From Planctomycetaceae bacterium UBA969 (lineage in GTDB: Bacteria; Planctomycetota; Planctomycetia; Gemmatales; Gemmataceae), in the NCBI GenBank assembly GCA_002303765.1, contig DBCB01000073.1:4480-14420 (forward strand): a stretch of 9,941 nt of DNA. Direction: 5' to 3'. The notes under the pieces were generated by a model. It did not search any database, had not been told where the DNA came from, and was given only the letters and a program-made list of their open reading frames with translations. Position numbers and translations under genes: made by a program. Each line of letters starts with the position of its first letter. The first letter of the stretch is position 1. Below are positions 7,601 to 9,941 of this stretch, in pieces.

Positions 7601-7952
7601 CTCTACACCCCTACAAGCTTTTGTTACCTTAAACGACCCAGTATTCGTTGAAGCAGCTCAAGGCATGGCGCGTAAAGTCCTCACCGAAGGTGGAACAACC
7701 TTCAACGAAAAACTTAACTTCGCCTGGAAACTTGCCCAAGGCTCTACCCCCTCTGCCAAGCAAACGGAAAGCCTTGCAAAACTTTACAACGATTCTCTTG
7801 CTCAATTTAAAACAGACCTGCCCAGCGCTAAGTTACTTGCAGAAATGCCCCTAGGCGCTGCTTCAACAAATATGAAAATTGATGAACTCGCAGCATGGAC
7901 AACCCTCTGCAATGTTCTCCTCAATCTCGATGGCCTCCTTACCCGGAGTTAA
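4692..7952 (+). CDS. Exported PSCyt1-PSCyt2-PSD1 protein with inserted fucolectin-like domain
   Basis: This 1086-residue protein has the planctomycete-typical architecture. Residues 1 to about 22 form a signal peptide (MKIIISLPTLIALFLC...). PSCyt1 follows (about 27-122) with heme motif CIECH (39-43) and a KVMPPKG segment whose Met may be the second ligand. DUF1549/PSCyt2 (about 153-365) includes LRRLSLDLIGLPPTPEE, WARHWLDLARYADSRGYG, FTIDQLAGDLLP and a second heme-type motif, CAKCH (334-338). An F5/8C-fold, fucolectin-like domain (about 480-595) comes next. After the short block ILVKGNFLTPGTPVNAGVPA (743-762) comes DUF1553/PSD1 (about 767-1032), with DLAKWIVDPDNPLTARVEANRLW and PLQAFVTLNDPVFVEAA. 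Function is unproven; export, heme and a lectin-like domain suggest extracytoplasmic polysaccharide-related redox or binding. ATG 4638 would add 18 residues before the signal peptide, so 4692 is preferred, though its ribosome site (GGAAA) is weak. It is translationally linked to the DUF1501 gene. Confidence 0.95.
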   Translation: MKIIISLPTLIALFLCNNFGKGAEVDFKRDIAPLLKAKCIECHGLEKQKAGLRFDRKDLAFQGGDSGEKTINPGKPEDSLLIKMITVGREGKVMPPKGAKLTEKEIALLKSWIASGATWPDEKVETAKHTHWAFNKPTRPSLPIIKNQSNINNAIDLFIQSKLESQGMEISSEAQKVALLRRLSLDLIGLPPTPEEMDRFLEDKSPAAYDTQLNRLLASPRFGEKWARHWLDLARYADSRGYGSDPLRLNAWPFRDWVINAFNRNLSYDQFTIDQLAGDLLPNATDDQLLATSFHRNTMTNTEGGTDDEEFRVAAVKDRADTTSQVWMGLTLGCAKCHSHKYDPISQREYYSFYGILNQTADSDKGDEFPTKMIPTLFQRAEVEVIQARIAELKKRISDANVHAEETQWRNSFNLTDPGTIATLKATNTDGISEASIESKSNITGFKISGMKGNTLPPSAKLALSNGPEPFKNQAPKARFVRIELPGKAKMLSLAEVQVFSNGTNIALKGTATQSSTDYEGPPKLAIDGNTNGDYNVAKSTTHTKTENNPWWEVQLPQVSPVDKVVVWNRTDGGTSVRISGYRVLILDESRNPVWKIEQPAVPNPSTELKPAGQAELMIADRFDLASQSIFTLEKPAPSGTFFFKLVDAKGQKLNLVDFKIETLTDAALTRRLALPKELRPLLNSLTKNPDEQKKLADYFRSIAPSLAPLQTELAKLEKVQPKLTAVPILQELDNTKKRKTTILVKGNFLTPGTPVNAGVPAAFHPLKTNGEPNRLDLAKWIVDPDNPLTARVEANRLWGLIFGRGIVESEEDFGTQGSLPTHPELLDFLALEFIDSGWDIKAMLKLIMGSATYKQSAASTPMMIQKDPRNLLLGRSPRHRLDAEILRDQALMIGGLLSPKIYGPSVYPPQPANLWQAAFNGERNWATSMGEDKYRRGLYTFWRRSVPYPSMQTFDAPSREFCTVRRINTSTPLQAFVTLNDPVFVEAAQGMARKVLTEGGTTFNEKLNFAWKLAQGSTPSAKQTESLAKLYNDSLAQFKTDLPSAKLLAEMPLGAASTNMKIDELAAWTTLCNVLLNLDGLLTRS
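7945..7948 (+). promoter_or_regulatory. Ribosome binding site deciding the DUF1501 start
   Basis: GGAG inside the last codons of the upstream gene lies 6 nt before the ATG at 7955. The upstream stop (TAA, 7950-7952) sits between them, the usual geometry for coupled translation. An in-frame ATG at 7895 would add 20 residues ahead of the Tat signal and overlap the upstream gene, so it is rejected. Confidence 0.7.
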
Positions 7953-7954
7953 TT

Positions 7955-9403
7955 ATGGATCCCCGACTCGAAAACATTCGTACTAGCACCCGAAGGCACT
8001 TCCTCAAGAAATGCCCACTCAGCCTTGGTGCTATCGCAATGGCAGATTTTGCCTCGAATAAAGCCACCGCTGCGCCTTCAGGTGCGCCACTCGCTGTCAA
8101 GAAACCCATGCACACCGCCAAGGCCAAGGCGGTTATATACCTACACATGTCGGGCTCGCCACCACAGCAAGATTTGTTCGACTTCAAACCCAAACTTCTC
8201 GAATACCATCTCAAACCCTGCCCCGAAGAACTCATCAAGGGCGAACGATTTGCCTTCATCAAGGGCCGCCCCGTTCTTTTAGGCTCGCCACATAAATTCA
8301 CCCAGCATGGCAAAAACGGAACCTGGATCAGTGAACTCCTCCCCAACTTCCAAAACGCTGCTGACCTCGTTACCGTAATCCGTTCCATGTACACCAAAGA
8401 ATTCAACCACGCCCCCGCGGAACTTTTTGTGCACACTGGCGAGAACCGACCAGGCTACCCCGCAATCGGCTCTTGGGTAACCTACGGCTTGGGCAGCCCC
8501 AATCAAAACCTTCCAGGCTTTGTCGTTCTCGTCTCTGGCGGCACCGATCCCACTGCTGGAAAAAGCGTCTGGGGCAGCGGCTTCCTACCCTCCGTGTATC
8601 AAGGCGTGCAATGCAGATCGGGTGCAGAGCCTATCTTCTTTGTCAACAACCCCGCAGGTATGAATTCCATCCTTAGGCGCAAAAGCCTTGATAGCCTTAA
8701 GGAACTAAACGAGATCGAACTTCAAAAACTTGGCGACCCCGAAACCATCACTCGCATCGAACAGTACGAACTTGCATTCCGAATGCAAACCGCTGTTCCC
8801 GATGTCATGGATATCTCGCGCGAACCAAAAAAAATCATCGAAGAATATGGCGCAACGCCAGGCACCAACTCCTTCGCCAACAATTGCCTTCTCGCCCGCC
8901 GTATGATCGAACGAGGCACCCGTTATGTCCAACTCTTCGACTGGGGCTGGGATACCCATGGCACCAGCGCAGGCGATGACATCGTTAACGCCCTACCCCG
9001 CAAATGCAAAGAAACCGACCGCCCAATGACCGCGCTTCTTCTCGATCTCGAACGCAGAGGAATGCTTGATGAAACCCTCGTCGTATGGGGTGGCGAATTT
9101 GGTAGAACTTCAATGAACGAAGCCCGAGGCGGTAGCAAATTCCTAGGCCGTGATCATCATCCACACTGCTTCACCACATGGATGGCGGGCGCTGGTATCA
9201 AACGTGGCTTCAACTACGGCAGCACTGATGAACTCGGGTGGAACATCGCAGAAAACAAAGTCGGCGTTCACGATCTTCAAGCTACCATCCTACATCTGAT
9301 GGGGCTTGATCCAGAAACTTTCAGCTATCCTTATCAAGGTTTGAACGCACGGCTTATCGGCCCCGCAGAAGGCCCCAAAATTCTCGACAAAATTCTAGTA
9401 TGA
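7955..9403 (+). CDS. Tat-exported DUF1501 protein (alkaline-phosphatase/sulfatase-fold)
   Basis: The 482-residue protein is the usual partner of PSCyt/PSD1 proteins in planctomycetes. A twin-arginine signal is clear: Ser-Thr-Arg13-Arg14-His-Phe-Leu-Lys, then a hydrophobic stretch LSLGAIAMADFA. The DUF1501 domain fills the rest, with LHMSGSPPQQDLFDFKP (63-79), WDTHG (332-336), LDETLVVWGGEFGRT (371-385), GRDHHPHCFTTWMAGAG (398-414) and VHDLQATILHLMGLD (438-452). Asp333, His335, Glu381, Asp400, His401, His402 and His404 are plausible metal ligands, and the layout resembles the alkaline phosphatase/sulfatase superfamily. No Cys/Ser-x-Pro-x-Arg sulfatase maturation motif is seen, so calling it a sulfatase is not justified. 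Biochemical activity is unknown for the family. The ATG is 2 nt after the upstream stop, indicating an operon and probably coordinated function with the heme/lectin protein outside the cytoplasm. Confidence 0.94.
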   Translation: MDPRLENIRTSTRRHFLKKCPLSLGAIAMADFASNKATAAPSGAPLAVKKPMHTAKAKAVIYLHMSGSPPQQDLFDFKPKLLEYHLKPCPEELIKGERFAFIKGRPVLLGSPHKFTQHGKNGTWISELLPNFQNAADLVTVIRSMYTKEFNHAPAELFVHTGENRPGYPAIGSWVTYGLGSPNQNLPGFVVLVSGGTDPTAGKSVWGSGFLPSVYQGVQCRSGAEPIFFVNNPAGMNSILRRKSLDSLKELNEIELQKLGDPETITRIEQYELAFRMQTAVPDVMDISREPKKIIEEYGATPGTNSFANNCLLARRMIERGTRYVQLFDWGWDTHGTSAGDDIVNALPRKCKETDRPMTALLLDLERRGMLDETLVVWGGEFGRTSMNEARGGSKFLGRDHHPHCFTTWMAGAGIKRGFNYGSTDELGWNIAENKVGVHDLQATILHLMGLDPETFSYPYQGLNARLIGPAEGPKILDKILV

Positions 9404-9455
9404 CGCTATTGGTGTAGATTCCTTCGTCACCCTCTGCTGTATTTTTGCCTTCAAG

Positions 9456-9479
9456 CCCATCCCACTGCGGTGGGTGGGG
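9456..9479 (+). terminator. GC-rich hairpin after the DUF1501 gene, possible terminator
   Basis: CCCAC (9461-9465) pairs with GTGGG (9470-9474) around a TGCG loop. After a 2x2 mismatch three more C-G pairs extend the stem to 9456 and 9479. The sequence after it is TGTATTTCTACTCTTTT, T-rich but interrupted. It is the first strong structure after the stop at 9403, 52 nt downstream. Confidence 0.4.
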
Positions 9480-9492
9480 TGTATTTCTACTC

Positions 9493-9513
9493 TTTTACTT
9501 TTACTTTTACTTT
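9493..9513 (+). repeat. Short tandem repeat (TTTTAC)x3
   Basis: Three perfect consecutive copies of TTTTAC occupy 9493-9510, followed by a partial TTT. It is a simple-sequence tract that could vary in length by slippage. It lies between two hairpins and outside any gene. Confidence 0.8.
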
Positions 9514-9527
9514 CTCCCTACTCCCAA

Positions 9528-9550
9528 CCCTCTTCCCTCCGGGAAAAGGG
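9528..9550. repeat. Hairpin with 10-position stem and 3-nt loop
   Basis: CCCTCTTCCC (9528-9537) faces GGGAAAAGGG (9541-9550) across a TCC loop, with nine pairs and one C/A mismatch. It is followed by GGGCCC and CCCGGG palindromes and a CGCTTCGCTCG stretch. Similar 'CCCTCT..CCC-GGGA..AGGG' hairpins are common intergenic repeats in many genomes. No T-tract follows on the plus strand. Confidence 0.5.
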
Positions 9551-9620
9551 CCCTTCCGCTTCGCTCGCCCGGGTTCCAACCTCCCCCACACTGATTTCTC
9601 CTAATCCATGGAGTGTTTTG

Positions 9621-9650
9621 ATTCCGTGAAATTCCGTGTCCTTCTGTGGC
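9621..9650. repeat. Degenerate 10-nt tandem repeat
   Basis: Three consecutive 10-mers align exactly: ATTCCGTGAA, ATTCCGTGTC and CTTCTGTGGC; a weaker fourth, ending TGTTTTG, precedes them. On the minus strand they read as CAC-containing units (CACAGAAGGA, CACGGAATTT, CACGGAATCA). This resembles the dispersed 'CCACAGAGGACACGGAG'-type intergenic repeats seen in several phyla. Function is unknown. Confidence 0.55.
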
Positions 9651-9707
9651 TAATTCTTCCTCTTTATTTTTTACCTCCCGTTTATTGTTACACCACTATT
9701 TAAAGAC

Positions 9708-9761
9708 AGAGCGGTTGCGATGGGGAAGCCCCACTGCAACCGCTCCATTTGAACCTTTTTT
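9708..9761 (+). terminator. Long two-part hairpin followed by T-run, probable terminator
   Basis: GAGCGGTTGC (9709-9718) and GCAACCGCTC (9736-9745) form a perfect 10-bp stem. Its loop folds again as TGGGG (9721-9725) with CCCCA (9729-9733). Downstream on the plus strand, 10 nt after the stem, is TTTTTT (9756-9761). On the minus strand the stem is followed by TGTCTTTAAAT, so it could also stop leftward transcripts. The T-run is farther from the stem than in a classic terminator. Confidence 0.5.
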
Positions 9762-9765
9762 AATT

Positions 9766-9816
9766 ATGCGGGCCCTGAACTTATAACATCCAGTTCGACA
9801 AGCTCACTGACCAAAC
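9766..9816 (+). repeat. 51-nt direct repeat, copy 1
   Basis: This copy begins ATGCGGGCCCTGAAC and ends CTGACCAAAC. It matches copy 2 (9827-9877) at 46 of 51 positions without gaps, offset by 61 nt. It contains TTCGACAAGCTCA (9794-9806), one base different from the inverted-repeat arm in copy 2. Confidence 0.85.
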
Positions 9817-9826
9817 AAAAAAGAAA

Positions 9827-9877
9827 ATGCAGGCCCTGAAATTATAACAGCCAGTTCGGCAAGCTCACTGACCGAAC
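9827..9877 (+). repeat. 51-nt direct repeat, copy 2
   Basis: This copy begins ATGCAGGCCCTGAAA and ends CTGACCGAAC. Its five differences from copy 1 are at unit positions 5, 15, 24, 33 and 48. A short A-rich spacer (9817-9826) separates the two copies. Confidence 0.85.
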
Positions 9878-9898
9878 CCGGACCCTGAGCTTGCCGAA
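9855..9898. repeat. Perfect 13-bp inverted repeat, REP-like
   Basis: TTCGGCAAGCTCA (9855-9867) and TGAGCTTGCCGAA (9886-9898) are exact reverse complements around an 18-nt loop. The right arm sits within CCCTGAGCTTGCCGAAGGG. The core GAGCTTGnCGAA is known from very abundant dispersed palindromic repeats in many unrelated bacterial genomes, which may be REP elements mobilised by IS200-like (RAYT) transposases. No such transposase is in the window. Confidence 0.75.
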
Positions 9899-9941
9899 GG
9901 GTCTCTACCCACGCGCCTTCGTCAACTTCGCGTATGCGGAG

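Larger units (their letters stand above)
9404..9941. other. 538-nt repeat-rich region without a supported complete gene
   Basis: No complete gene with a plausible start, ribosome site and protein-like composition is visible here. The stretch 9404-9455 shows nothing notable. From 9456 onward at least six repeat or hairpin elements follow one another, listed separately. The right edge (9905-9941) may be the end of a minus-strand gene: one minus frame reads 11 codons to a TAG at 9907-9905, and another stays open for more than 40 codons through the repeats. Neither is long enough to identify. Confidence 0.75.

Noticed and set aside
7895..7954. Upstream ATG that would lengthen the DUF1501 protein by 20 residues
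   Set aside because: The extension overlaps the previous gene, precedes a complete Tat signal and lacks a ribosome site, whereas ATG 7955 has GGAG at an ideal distance.
9493..9898. CRISPR array
   Set aside because: The direct repeats occur only twice with a 10-nt spacer, and the others are simple or degenerate tandems. There are no regular unique spacers and no cas genes.

Overview
The window most likely comes from a planctomycete (phylum Planctomycetota). The best marker is the plus-strand pair at 4692-9403. It consists of a very large exported protein with the PSCyt1-PSCyt2-PSD1 architecture (planctomycete cytochrome-C-like, DUF1549 and DUF1553 domains), followed 2 nt later by a Tat-exported DUF1501 protein. 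This tandem is a hallmark of that phylum. Base composition is moderate and most genes encode exported proteins. Genus cannot be read from the sequence.

Layout. Seven genes run leftward on the minus strand from about 4567 to the left edge, with gaps of roughly 45-80 nt. In transcription order they are a cyclase/kynurenine-formamidase-family metal enzyme, a Tat-exported TIM-barrel sugar isomerase/epimerase, a short TPR protein, a secreted protein of unknown function, queA (queuosine synthesis), a secreted single-domain rhodanese, and the first 39 codons of a secreted protein that is probably an SGNH/GDSL hydrolase. A good hairpin-plus-T terminator lies between the secreted unknown gene and queA, so this is probably at least two transcription units. 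The cyclase and the large cytochrome-like gene diverge from a short spacer (4568-4691) that carries promoter-like sequence.

The 538 nt after the DUF1501 gene (9404-9941) hold no convincing complete gene. They are packed with distinct repeat and hairpin elements: two GC-rich hairpins, a 6-nt tandem repeat, a degenerate 10-nt tandem repeat, a long terminator-like hairpin, a 51-nt direct repeat in two copies, and a perfect 13-bp inverted repeat of REP-like type. A minus-strand gene may end at the right edge.

How the genes may work together (inference). The plus-strand pair, the Tat-exported sugar isomerase and the partial GDSL protein all look extracytoplasmic, which fits carbohydrate processing outside the cytoplasm. 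The most specific clue is a fucolectin-like (F-type lectin, F5/8C-fold) domain inserted in the large cytochrome-like protein. It keeps most of the known fucose-binding signature and suggests a fucose-containing or similar glycan target. queA and the TPR gene look like ordinary housekeeping genes. No CRISPR array, transposase gene, tRNA or rRNA was seen.
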